From positions 1-47,359 of the forward strand of contig JACVRR010000004.1 of NCBI GenBank assembly GCA_014534345.1: a DNA stretch of 47,359 bases, in the 5' to 3' direction. This document shows, in pieces, positions 39,629 to 47,181 of the stretch (within the stretch, counting starts at the first letter, position 1; each line of letters starts with the position of its first letter). The stretch comes from Thermoleophilia bacterium (GTDB lineage Bacteria > Actinomycetota > Thermoleophilia > Gaiellales > Gaiellaceae). The position numbers were made by a program, and so were the translations under genes. Under the pieces are notes generated by a model. That model was not told where the DNA came from and did not search any database. It saw only the letters and a program-made list of their open reading frames with translations.

Positions 39629-41608
39629 ATGACCTCCCTGTCGTTCCGCCGGGCCTCCATCCCGCTCGCCGACGCCGGGGTCCTCGCGCTGATCGCGTTC
39701 GCGGCGGCGTCGATCGCGGCCGGACTCGCTCGCTCGGTGACGACCGTGTACCTGCCGCTCGTGCTCGAGCACATCCGTGACGCGCCCGGGCTGATCGGAA
39801 CGGTGATGCTCATCAACCCGCTCGCGGGCGCCGTCGTGCCGCTCGTCGCCGGCATCTGGAGCGACCGCCTCCGCGCCCGCGGGCGGAGCGGCCGCCTGCC
39901 CTTCATCCTCGGCGGGAGCCTGCTCGCGTCGGGCGGGCTGCTCGCCGTCGCGCTCGGGCACGGGACGAGCTACCTCGTCCTCGCCGGCGCGGGCCTGCTC
40001 GCCTACGTCGGCATCAACGCGCTGCAGACCGTCCACCGGACGCTCGTGGCCGACTGCTTCCCGCCGGAGCGGCGGCCTCGCGGAAACAGCGCGCAGGAGA
40101 TCGCCATCCTCGTGGGCAGCCTCGTCGGGATCACGGCCGGCGGCCTTCTCGTGGAGGTCGACCGCTGGCTTCCGTTCGCGGTCGCGGCGCTCGTGGTGCC
40201 GCTGCTGGCCGTGCCGACGCTCCTCCGCGTCCGCGAGCCCGCGACCACCGTCGATTCGCGCCCCGAGCTACGGCCTGCGCGGTCCTACCTCGCCGCCGCG
40301 CGGCGCCCCGGCGTCCGCAACTTCCTCGTCGCGGAGGTGCTCTGGACGGCCGGGTACGTGGCGCTGCCGTCGTTCTTCGTGCTCTACGCCGACCGTGTAC
40401 TCGGTCTCAGCCCCGCCACCGCCGCGATCTGGCTCGCCGGGTTCGGCGTCGCGACCGGGGCGGCGATCGTCGTCGGCGGCCGGGTGCGCGAGCCCGCCCG
40501 GCAGGCTCCGCTCCTCGCGCTCGGCGTCGCGCTGATGGGCGGAGGCTTCCTGCTGGTCGCGTTCTCCAGTCAGCTGTGGCTCGTCGGGCTCGGGTTGATC
40601 CCCGCGGCGGTGGGGTTCGGCCTGATCTCGGCGCTCGCGTTCCCGCTGCTCGTCTCGCTCACGCGGGGGGGCGAAGAGGGCACCTACTCGGCGCTCTACC
40701 ACTCCGTCCGCGCGCTGGCGGCGACCGTCGCGCTCCCGGCGGCCGGCTGGACGATCGCCGTGACGGACAGCTATCGCGCGCTGTTCGTCTTCGGAGGGCT
40801 GGTCACGCTGGCCGCGCTCGTCCCGCTGCTTCGTGCGTGCTGGCTCGGAACCCGGGTCGTCCCGGGGCTGTCGCTGCCGCGCCGGCTAGGGAGCGCGCGC
40901 TTCTGGTGGAGCTGGCTGGGAGCAGGCGCCGCGGTCTGGCTCGCCGTGCTCGGGTTCGGCGTGCTCCTCGACCCGACGCCCCTCCAGGAGCTCGACGAGC
41001 GGCTCTTCCTGGCGGTCAACGGTCTCGGCCACGGCCCTGACTGGCTCTGGGACATCTTCAACCCGAACACACGGAACTACGTCATCCTCGTGACGCTCGC
41101 GTTCGCGCTCGCGCTCGCGATCCGCCCTCGCTACGCGCTGCACCTGCCGGCGCTCGCGGCGCTCTCGTTCGGCCTGGCGATCTTCCTCATGGAGTCGATC
41201 TACTGGCTTTTCGCGCGCGACCGGCCGGAGGAGGCGCTGGGCGCCGAAGCGCATCTCGCCGGTCACAGCTGGGCGCCGTTCGAGTCGTACCCGAGCGGAC
41301 ATGCCGGCGCGACGGCGGCGCTCGTGACCGCGATCACGCTCGGGCTCGTCCGGATGGGCGTGCGCCCGTGGCTGACCGCCCCCCTCTGGCTCTACCTCGG
41401 CGCCATCCTGTTCACACGTGTGCTCTTCGGCGCGCACTTCCCGTTCGACGTGCTCACGGGAGCGATCGTGGGGATCGCAGCGGCCCGCCTCGTGGACGCG
41501 CTCCTCGAGACGATCGGCGTCTGGGGCGCGCCGCTCCCGGACCGTCGCCAGCTACGTGAGCTCAGGGCCCGGCCGGCGTCGGCGGCCGCCCCCGAGCGCG
41601 GTCTCTAG
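39629..41608 (+). CDS. MFS transporter fused to PAP2 lipid phosphatase
   Basis: This is a 659-residue two-domain membrane protein. Residues about 15-415 form a 12-helix major facilitator (GIWSDRLRARGRSGRLPF is the loop 2-3 motif), with related half-repeats. Residues about 430-640 form a PAP2 phosphatase: LFARDRPEEA (the RP of motif 1, its preceding Lys not seen), YPSGHAGATAALVT (motif 2, His558) and TRVLFGAHFPFDVLTG (motif 3, nucleophile His). PAP2 enzymes remove phosphate from lipid phosphates, including undecaprenyl pyrophosphate. Fusion to a transporter suggests flipping and dephosphorylation of one lipid. It begins 4 bases after the lipid-kinase stop. Its 3' end overlaps the opposite-strand PAP2 gene. 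Confidence 0.87.
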   Translation: MTSLSFRRASIPLADAGVLALIAFAAASIAAGLARSVTTVYLPLVLEHIRDAPGLIGTVMLINPLAGAVVPLVAGIWSDRLRARGRSGRLPFILGGSLLASGGLLAVALGHGTSYLVLAGAGLLAYVGINALQTVHRTLVADCFPPERRPRGNSAQEIAILVGSLVGITAGGLLVEVDRWLPFAVAALVVPLLAVPTLLRVREPATTVDSRPELRPARSYLAAARRPGVRNFLVAEVLWTAGYVALPSFFVLYADRVLGLSPATAAIWLAGFGVATGAAIVVGGRVREPARQAPLLALGVALMGGGFLLVAFSSQLWLVGLGLIPAAVGFGLISALAFPLLVSLTRGGEEGTYSALYHSVRALAATVALPAAGWTIAVTDSYRALFVFGGLVTLAALVPLLRACWLGTRVVPGLSLPRRLGSARFWWSWLGAGAAVWLAVLGFGVLLDPTPLQELDERLFLAVNGLGHGPDWLWDIFNPNTRNYVILVTLAFALALAIRPRYALHLPALAALSFGLAIFLMESIYWLFARDRPEEALGAEAHLAGHSWAPFESYPSGHAGATAALVTAITLGLVRMGVRPWLTAPLWLYLGAILFTRVLFGAHFPFDVLTGAIVGIAAARLVDALLETIGVWGAPLPDRRQLRELRARPASAAAPERGL

Positions 41609-42226
41609 CCCGGCCGACCCGTTGTCTGCGGCAGACGTCCCGCCGATGGGCCGCGGCGCGACCTCCCGCGCGGCCGATCGCGCGGCGCGCAGCCTCGGTA
41701 CGACGCGACGCGTCAGCGCAGCGGACGCGAGGCCGATCGTCGTACCGAGTACCGCGCCGACGAGGACGTCGGTCGTAAAGTGGACGCCGAGGTAGACGCG
41801 CGAGAGCGCGACGAGCGCCGCGAGGCCGAACAGGGGCAACCGGAGGCGAGGATGGAACGCGCTCACCGCGGCGGCGGCTGCGAAGGCGGTCGTCGCGTGC
41901 CCCGACGGGAACGAGTACCCCTCCGGCAGGGAGACGGCCGCGCTCACCGACGCATCCGCGAGCGGCGGGCGCGCGCGCTCGAACAGCTCCTTCAGCAGAC
42001 CCGACCCCATCCCGGCCAGGAGCACGGCGACCGCGGCGGCGGTCGTACAGGTCGGGAGGCGGCGCCGCGCCCGGATGTCGCCGACCCCGCCGACCGCGGC
42101 GATCAGAAGGCTCTTCACCCACCAGGCCGAGAGGAAGACGAACGTCGCGGTAAGCGGGCCGGACCGAATCCCCTCGAACCACTCGCTCGCGAGCCGGTCC
42201 CACTCGGCGAAGAACGCCACCGCCAT
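41552..42226 (-). CDS. PAP2-family membrane phosphatase
   Basis: The 224-residue protein has about five or six membrane helices and all three PAP2 motifs: KELFERARPP (KxxxxxxRP), YSFPSGHATTAFA and SRVYLGVHFTTDV (SRxxxxxH). This arrangement is typical of BcrC-like undecaprenyl-pyrophosphate phosphatases and small phosphatidate phosphatases. The C-terminal tail of about 40 residues is Arg/Ala-rich and lies antisense to the end of the MFS-PAP2 gene, with 57 bases shared. The ATG at 42226 has TACCGT 7 bases upstream. It probably recycles lipid carrier or trims phospholipid; which one is undecided. Confidence 0.9.
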   Translation of the reverse strand: MAVAFFAEWDRLASEWFEGIRSGPLTATFVFLSAWWVKSLLIAAVGGVGDIRARRRLPTCTTAAAVAVLLAGMGSGLLKELFERARPPLADASVSAAVSLPEGYSFPSGHATTAFAAAAAVSAFHPRLRLPLFGLAALVALSRVYLGVHFTTDVLVGAVLGTTIGLASAALTRRVVPRLRAARSAAREVAPRPIGGTSAADNGSAGLETALGGGRRRRPGPELT

Positions 42227-42233
42227 CGGACGA

Positions 42234-42239
42234 ACGGTA
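42234..42239 (-). promoter_or_regulatory. -10 element, leaderless start of 42226 gene
   Basis: On the minus strand, TACCGT is followed by 7 bases and the ATG at 42226. There is no ribosome-binding sequence. Confidence 0.5.
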
Positions 42240-42352
42240 GCGCGTCGGATGCGCGGGAGCGGCGACGCGGGTCGCGAGCGCGAGCCGATCGTCGACGCCG
42301 CGTCGATGCCGGCCCGGCGGGCGTGCGCATCGCCTCGCGCGCGAGGCGAGCG

Positions 42353-43162
42353 CTACTTGAGCAGCAGGCGCTCCAGCCGCCGGTCGGCGACGACGAGGCC
42401 GGCCGCCCCCATCGCGAGCAGGTAGGCCGCGTGCAGGAGGAGCCCGGGCCCGACCATCCCGAGCGTCAGGCCGCGGAGGAGCTCCACGCCGTGGTACAGC
42501 GGCGTCAGCGGCAGGACCCAGCGGATGGACTCCGGGTAGCTGGCGAGCGGGATGAAGGTGGCCGAGAAGAGGAAGAGCGGCAAGGTCACGACGTTGACGA
42601 ACTCGGTGTCGGCCCACGAGCGGACGAAGGTGACGGCGACCAGCCCGACGCCGCCGAACGCCGCGCCGACGAGCAGCGCCGCCGGGACGGCTGCCACCGC
42701 CCAGGGCGACTCGACCAGGCCGAGCGCGAGCATCACCACCATGAACCCGGTCGCGTACAGCGCGCCGCGCATGAGTGCGTAGACGAGCTCGCCGAGCGCG
42801 ACGTCGCGCACGCGGAGCGGCGTCGCGAGCACGCCCTCGTACGTCCGCGCGAACTTCAGCTTCGCGAACACGTTGATCGTCGACTCGTAGACGGCGCCGT
42901 ACATCGCCGCCGCCGCGAGCATCGCGGGCGCGACGAACTCCCGGTAGCTGACGGTGCGCCCGTCCACCTCGACCCCGCCGACGAGCGCGCCGACGCCGAC
43001 GCCCAAGCCGAGCAGGTAGAAGACCGGCTCGAAGAACCCGGAGACGACCAGCAGCCAGTTGCGGCGGCCCGACAGGACGTTCCGCTGCACGAGCCGCCAG
43101 GCGAGGAGGCCGTGCGCGGGCGGGGCGGCGACGAGGCGGGCCGCGGCGCTCGTGGTCGTCAC
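42353..43162 (-). CDS. ABC-2 type transporter permease
   Basis: The 269-residue permease has six predicted membrane helices and the ABC-2 pattern: an N-terminal amphipathic segment (LLAWRLVQRNVLSGRRNWLL), helix 1 FFEPVFYLLGLGVGVGAL, YREFVAPAMLAAAAMYGAVY, FAKLKFARTYEGVLATPLRV (coupling helix region) and VTLPLFLFSATFIPLASYP near the C-terminal helices. NodJ/DrrB-like permeases of this type export antibiotics, polysaccharides or lipids. The GTG start overlaps the other permease by 4 bases. With 43159 it forms a heterodimer driven by the ATPase at 43973. Confidence 0.9.
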   Translation of the reverse strand: MTTTSAAARLVAAPPAHGLLAWRLVQRNVLSGRRNWLLVVSGFFEPVFYLLGLGVGVGALVGGVEVDGRTVSYREFVAPAMLAAAAMYGAVYESTINVFAKLKFARTYEGVLATPLRVRDVALGELVYALMRGALYATGFMVVMLALGLVESPWAVAAVPAALLVGAAFGGVGLVAVTFVRSWADTEFVNVVTLPLFLFSATFIPLASYPESIRWVLPLTPLYHGVELLRGLTLGMVGPGLLLHAAYLLAMGAAGLVVADRRLERLLLK

Positions 43163-43971
43163 TGGCGGAGCCTCCGCTCGAGGGCACGCGTTGCGAGGAC
43201 CGCGCCGAGCGCCAGCAGCGCCAGCAGGTAGCCGACGTGCACCAGCGCGGCGGCCGCGTCGACGTCGCCGGCGGCGAGCGAGCGGCAGAGCGCGACCCCG
43301 TGCCAGAGCGGGGTCGCCCACGCGACGGGCTCGAGCCACCCCGGCAGCCGCTCGAGCGGGAAGAAGGTGCCCGAGAGCAGGAACATCGGCAGCAGCACGA
43401 AGCGGAAGATCCCGGTCAGCGCCAGGCTGCTGTCGACGGAGGCGGAGACCGCCGCGAGCGGGGCGGCGAACGCGAGCCCGCAGAGGACGGCCGCCGCGGG
43501 CGCGAGCGCGGCGAGCGGGGACGTGAAGGCGCCGAACGCGGCCGCGACCGCCGCGAAGACGACCGTGCCGACCGCGAGCCGCAGGCACGCCCACGCGAGC
43601 ACGCCGGCGAGCAGCTCCGGCACGCGGACGGGGGTGGCCGCGATAGCGTGGTAGCTGCGAACCCACCGGAGCCCGGCCATCACCGGGAACGCGCCCTCGC
43701 CGGCGCCGAGCTGCATCGCGGTCGCCGCCAGCAGGCCGGGCGCGACGAACTCGAGGTAGCTGAGGCCGCCCAGGTCGGCCCCGCGCCGGTCGACGAGGTC
43801 GCCGAGCAGGACGCCCACCGAGAGCAGGAAGAAGATGGGGTTGAGGAACGAGATCGTGACCGTCGCCCGCCACGTGCGCCGGTACGTGCGCGCGTTCCAG
43901 GCGAGCACCATCGCGGCGCGGTAGAGCGAGCCCGGTGCGGGCGCGGGGGCGCGGGCGGCGAGGGCGGTCAC
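43159..43971 (-). CDS. ABC-2 type transporter permease, paralogue
   Basis: The 270-residue ABC-2 permease is related to the 42353 gene (both share the YxEFVAPGLLAA segment and the LLSGTFFPLERLP/FSATFIPLASYP region). The family pattern is ATVTISFLNPIFFLLSVGVL at helix 1 and YHAIAATPVRVPELLAG at the coupling helix. Two related permeases suggest a duplication giving an asymmetric transporter. It starts with GTG or ATG near 43971, a single base before the ATPase stop. Its substrate is not evident. Confidence 0.9.
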   Translation of the reverse strand: MTALAARAPAPAPGSLYRAAMVLAWNARTYRRTWRATVTISFLNPIFFLLSVGVLLGDLVDRRGADLGGLSYLEFVAPGLLAATAMQLGAGEGAFPVMAGLRWVRSYHAIAATPVRVPELLAGVLAWACLRLAVGTVVFAAVAAAFGAFTSPLAALAPAAAVLCGLAFAAPLAAVSASVDSSLALTGIFRFVLLPMFLLSGTFFPLERLPGWLEPVAWATPLWHGVALCRSLAAGDVDAAAALVHVGYLLALLALGAVLATRALERRLRQ

Positions 43972-43972
43972 G

Positions 43973-44905
43973 TCAGTCGACGAGCGTACGGCCGGTGATC
44001 GAGAGGAAGACGTCCTCGAGCGTGCTGCGGCGGACGAGCACGCTGTCGGGCTCGACGCCGCGCGCGTGGACGGCGGCCACCGTCGCGTCGCCGTCGTCCG
44101 TCCCGATCAGGACCCGGTCGGCCAGCACCTCGACCCGCTTCCCGACGCCGTCCAGCGTGCCGGCGCGTCCGTCCCCGCCCGCCGCGAACCGCAGCTCGAC
44201 GACCTCGCGCTCGACGTAGCGCGCGATCAGCTCGCGCGGCGAGCCCTCGGCCACGATCCGCCCCCGGTCCATGACGACCAGGCGGTCGCAGAGCTGCTCG
44301 GCCTCGTCCATGTAGTGCGTCGTCAGGACGAGGGTGACCCCCTGCTGCTTCAGCCGGTACAGGCGCTCCCAGACGGCGTGCCGCGCCTGCGGGTCGAGGC
44401 CGGTCGTCGGCTCGTCGAGCAGCATCAGCTCCGGGGCGTTGACCAGCGCGCGGGCGATCGTCAGCCGGCGCTTCATCCCGCCCGAGAGCGGCTCGACGCG
44501 GTGGTCGCGCCGCTCGGCGAGCTGGACGAACTCGAGGAGCTCCTGCGCCCGCTCGCGCACCAGCTTGGCGGGCAGGCCGAAGTAGCGCCCGTACACGAAC
44601 AGGTTCTCGAACACCGTCAGCTCGAGGTCGAGGTTGTCCTGCTGGGGCACGACCCCCAGCCGCTGGCGGATCGCCGGGCCGTCGGCCGCCGGGTCGAGCC
44701 CGAACACCAGCAGCTCGCCGCCCGCGCGCGGCGAGACGGCGCCGATCATGCGCATCGTCGAGCTCTTGCCGGCTCCGTTCGGCCCGAGGAAGCCGAAGGT
44801 CTCGCCCGCGACGACGGCGAAGTCGACCGAGTCGACGGCGAGGAAGTCGCCGAAGCGCTTGCTCAGCCCGCGGGCCTCGACCACGGGACGCCTCGTGCCG
44901 TCCAC
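43973..44905 (-). CDS. ABC exporter ATP-binding protein (NodI/DrrA type)
   Basis: This is a 310-residue ATPase. Walker A is GPNGAGKSS, the Q-loop is in VPQQDNLDLELTVFENLFVY, the signature LSGGMKRRLTIARALVN, Walker B LMLLDEP, and the switch His lies in TTHYMDEAEQL. A C-terminal extension of about 90 residues after the nucleotide-binding domain is typical of DrrA/NodI and related drug or polysaccharide exporters. The GTG at 44905 is preferred because TAGCGT ends 7 bases before it; an ATG at 44923 would lie upstream of that promoter. It leads an operon with the two permeases. Confidence 0.92.
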   Translation of the reverse strand: MDGTRRPVVEARGLSKRFGDFLAVDSVDFAVVAGETFGFLGPNGAGKSSTMRMIGAVSPRAGGELLVFGLDPAADGPAIRQRLGVVPQQDNLDLELTVFENLFVYGRYFGLPAKLVRERAQELLEFVQLAERRDHRVEPLSGGMKRRLTIARALVNAPELMLLDEPTTGLDPQARHAVWERLYRLKQQGVTLVLTTHYMDEAEQLCDRLVVMDRGRIVAEGSPRELIARYVEREVVELRFAAGGDGRAGTLDGVGKRVEVLADRVLIGTDDGDATVAAVHARGVEPDSVLVRRSTLEDVFLSITGRTLVD

Positions 44906-44912
44906 GGCGCTC

Positions 44913-44918
44913 ACGCTA
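44913..44918 (-). promoter_or_regulatory. -10 element, leaderless start of 44905 operon
   Basis: On the minus strand, TAGCGT is followed by 7 bases and GTG. It supports a leaderless start for the ABC-2 exporter operon. Confidence 0.5.
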
Positions 44919-44989
44919 CCCATCTCGCTCGCCAATGGCGGACGGGCGGCCCGGCGTCCGCGTGCCAGACGCCGACGAGCGCGGCATGC

Positions 44990-45307
44990 CTGGACGCCCC
45001 GATCGGCGCGGTCTGGGATGCGATCTACGACTCGGCCGCGTGGCCCCGCTGGTGGAGGGGCGTCGTGCGCGCGACGAAGCTGCGGGAGGGCGACGACGAC
45101 GGCGTGGGCGCGCTCTGGCGCTTCACCTGGCGCAGCCGGCTCCCCTACGACCTCGAGTTCGAGTCGGAGACGACGCGGGTCGAGCGTCCGCACCTGCTCG
45201 AGGGCCGCGCGCGCGGCGAGCTCCGGGGCGTCGGGAGGTGGAGGCTGTACGAGGGGCGCGGAACCGCCGTCGTGTACGAGTGGGACTTCGAGCGGTCGAC
45301 TAGCTAG
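44990..45307 (+). pseudogene. Truncated SRPBCC/polyketide-cyclase-like gene
   Basis: About 105 codons are open in the plus strand: LDAPIGAVWDAIYDSAAWPRW, WRGVVRATKLREGDDDGVGA, then LPYDLEFESETTRVERPHLLEG and GVGRWRLYEGRGTAVVYEWDFE. This is the first two-thirds of a START/SRPBCC-type ligand-binding protein (usually about 150 residues). There is no start codon in frame near the expected N-terminus. The sequence ends at ERSTS and a stop, just where relatives continue into the long C-terminal helix. The stop shares the palindrome CTAG with the stop of the oxidase gene on the other strand. It looks cut on both sides by rearrangement. Confidence 0.7.
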
Positions 45308-47037
45308 CTGCCGCCGGCGCCGCGCTCGTCGACGGTGAAGGCGAGCATCATCCCGCCCTCGTGGTGCTCGGCGATGTGGCAGTGCGCCATCCAGACCCCG
45401 GGGTTGGTGACGTCGAGCAGGAGGTCGACCGTCTGGCCGGTCGGCACGAGGACGGTGTCCTTCCAGACGAGGTTCGGCTCGACGACGCCGTCGCGGGCGA
45501 GGACGAGGAAGCGTCCCGCCCCGTGGACGTGGAACGGATGGTGCATCGGATGGTCGGAGTCGAGCTCGTTGACGAGCCGGATCTTCACGCGGTCGCCGAC
45601 GCGGAACCGCCAGTCGATCGCGGCGCCCTCCGCACCGGTCGCCCGGTCGACGAGCTTCCAGCGGGTGTTGGCCGGGGTGGTCATCCGGTTCACCTCGACC
45701 ATGTCGTCCTCCCACTCGATGCCGCCGGCGTCGTGGCCGTGCCCGCCGTCGCCGTGGCCGCCGTGGTCGGCGGAACCGGCCGCTCCGTGCGCGACCAGCT
45801 GGGCCGGGACGAGCTTCATCCCGCACCTCGGGCAGCGGCCGGGCGCGTCGCTCCGCACCTCGCGGTGCATCGGGCAGGCGTACGCGATCGGGGCGGTCGC
45901 CGTCGCGAGCAGCTTCATGCCGCACTTCGGGCAGCGACCGGGCTCGCCGGCGATCACCTCCGGGTGCATCGGGCAGACATAGGCGATCGTCCCGCCGGGC
46001 GGCACGTCGGGCTCGCCGAGGTCCATCTCGGCCACGAGGGCGAGCGTCTTGTCGGGCTCGGCGTCGAGGAACGGAGCGATCCGCTCGCGCTCTGCCGCCA
46101 GGTCGGCGCTCGTGCGGAGCACGGCGAACTCCCGAGCGAGCGAGGGCTCCGCGCGCTCCTCGCCGACCTGGATCGTCGCCAGGGGGTAGGTCGCGTCGGG
46201 CGTGCGGTGCTCGAGCGCCAGCGAGCCCGGCTCCTCGAACAGCACGTCGACGACCGCCCGCTCAGACGGCGCGAGCAGCACGGCCTCGACGAACGCCTCG
46301 TGCTCGCAGCGCCCGCTGTCGCCGCCGACGAGCTTCATCCGCGCGCCGGGCAGGCGGACGTTGAAGACGCGCGTGTTCGCCGTGTTCGTCAGGTAGAGAC
46401 GCACGACCTCGCCACGGCGGGCGGCGAGCAGGGGCTCCGGCTCGCCGTTCACTAGCAGGACGTTGCCGAACCGGCCCATCGCGACGTACGTGGTCTCGGC
46501 GCGGCCGAACGGCGCCACCCTCCCGCCCTCGAGCAGGACGTCGTCGAGCGTGAGCGCCAGCTCGCGGTGAGCGGGCGGCCAGTACCCGGGGTCGGCGGGA
46601 ACGACCACGAGGTTCCCGTACAGACCCATCTCCTGACCGTAGTCCTCGCGGATGTGCGGGTGGTACCAGTAGACGCCCGGATCCGGGAATGCGACGCGAT
46701 AGGTGAACGTGCCGCCGACCGGGATCGGGGCCTGCGTGTGCGCCGTGCCGTCGTAGCGGTTGTCGAGGCGCAGGCCGTGCCAGTGGACGGTCGCGTCGAG
46801 ATCGCCCTCGTTGACGACCTCGACGACGATCTCCGACCCCTCCCGGACGCGGAGCGTGGGGCCCGGGATCGAGCCGTTGTAGGCGAGCATCCGCACCGTC
46901 GCGTCGCCGAGCTGCTTCGCGACCGGGGCGATCCGCAGCCGGAAATCGGCGCCGTCGGCGAGCTCGAGGACCTCCGGCGCGCGGGCCGCGGGGAGCCCGG
47001 TCGGGTCGGTCGGGAAGTGATCGGGAGGCGGGCTCAC
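45304..47037 (-). CDS. Multicopper oxidase with two embedded heavy-metal-binding domains
   Basis: This 577-residue protein is a three-domain multicopper oxidase. Domain 1 (about 40-155) has TVHWHGLRLDNRYDGT and YWYHPHIRED. Domain 2 is about 160-310. Domain 3 (about 445-577) has SDHPMHHPFHVHG and HCHIAEHHEGGMM, the last a full type 1/type 3 copper site, so the ten His and one Cys ligands look intact. Between domains 2 and 3 lie two copies of a CPMHPE/REV-GRCPKCGMKL module (about 350-410, HMBD type, usually found in copper or silver efflux proteins), then a His-Gly-Asp-rich linker (AHGAAGSADHGGHGDGGHGH). This insertion is rare to my knowledge. No signal peptide follows the GTG at 47037, so export is uncertain. 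Likely a copper-detoxifying or metal-oxidising enzyme. Confidence 0.88.
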   Translation of the reverse strand: MSPPPDHFPTDPTGLPAARAPEVLELADGADFRLRIAPVAKQLGDATVRMLAYNGSIPGPTLRVREGSEIVVEVVNEGDLDATVHWHGLRLDNRYDGTAHTQAPIPVGGTFTYRVAFPDPGVYWYHPHIREDYGQEMGLYGNLVVVPADPGYWPPAHRELALTLDDVLLEGGRVAPFGRAETTYVAMGRFGNVLLVNGEPEPLLAARRGEVVRLYLTNTANTRVFNVRLPGARMKLVGGDSGRCEHEAFVEAVLLAPSERAVVDVLFEEPGSLALEHRTPDATYPLATIQVGEERAEPSLAREFAVLRTSADLAAERERIAPFLDAEPDKTLALVAEMDLGEPDVPPGGTIAYVCPMHPEVIAGEPGRCPKCGMKLLATATAPIAYACPMHREVRSDAPGRCPRCGMKLVPAQLVAHGAAGSADHGGHGDGGHGHDAGGIEWEDDMVEVNRMTTPANTRWKLVDRATGAEGAAIDWRFRVGDRVKIRLVNELDSDHPMHHPFHVHGAGRFLVLARDGVVEPNLVWKDTVLVPTGQTVDLLLDVTNPGVWMAHCHIAEHHEGGMMLAFTVDERGAGGS

Positions 47038-47181
47038 GTCGGCCGGGATGCGAAGGAGCCATCGTAGGCGACCGCATGCGGGCCGTTGAGCGGACCCGGC
47101 CCTGCTGGTACGTCGCGCGCTGCGTTTGCCGCGCAGCGCTCGCGGGCAAGCCGAAGCGGACGACCCGGGTTGCGGTCCGGC

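Noticed and set aside
41780-43231. Plus-strand frame opposite the PAP2 and ABC-2 genes
   Set aside because: Composition is that of an antisense shadow, and the opposite strand has intact PAP2 and permease motifs.
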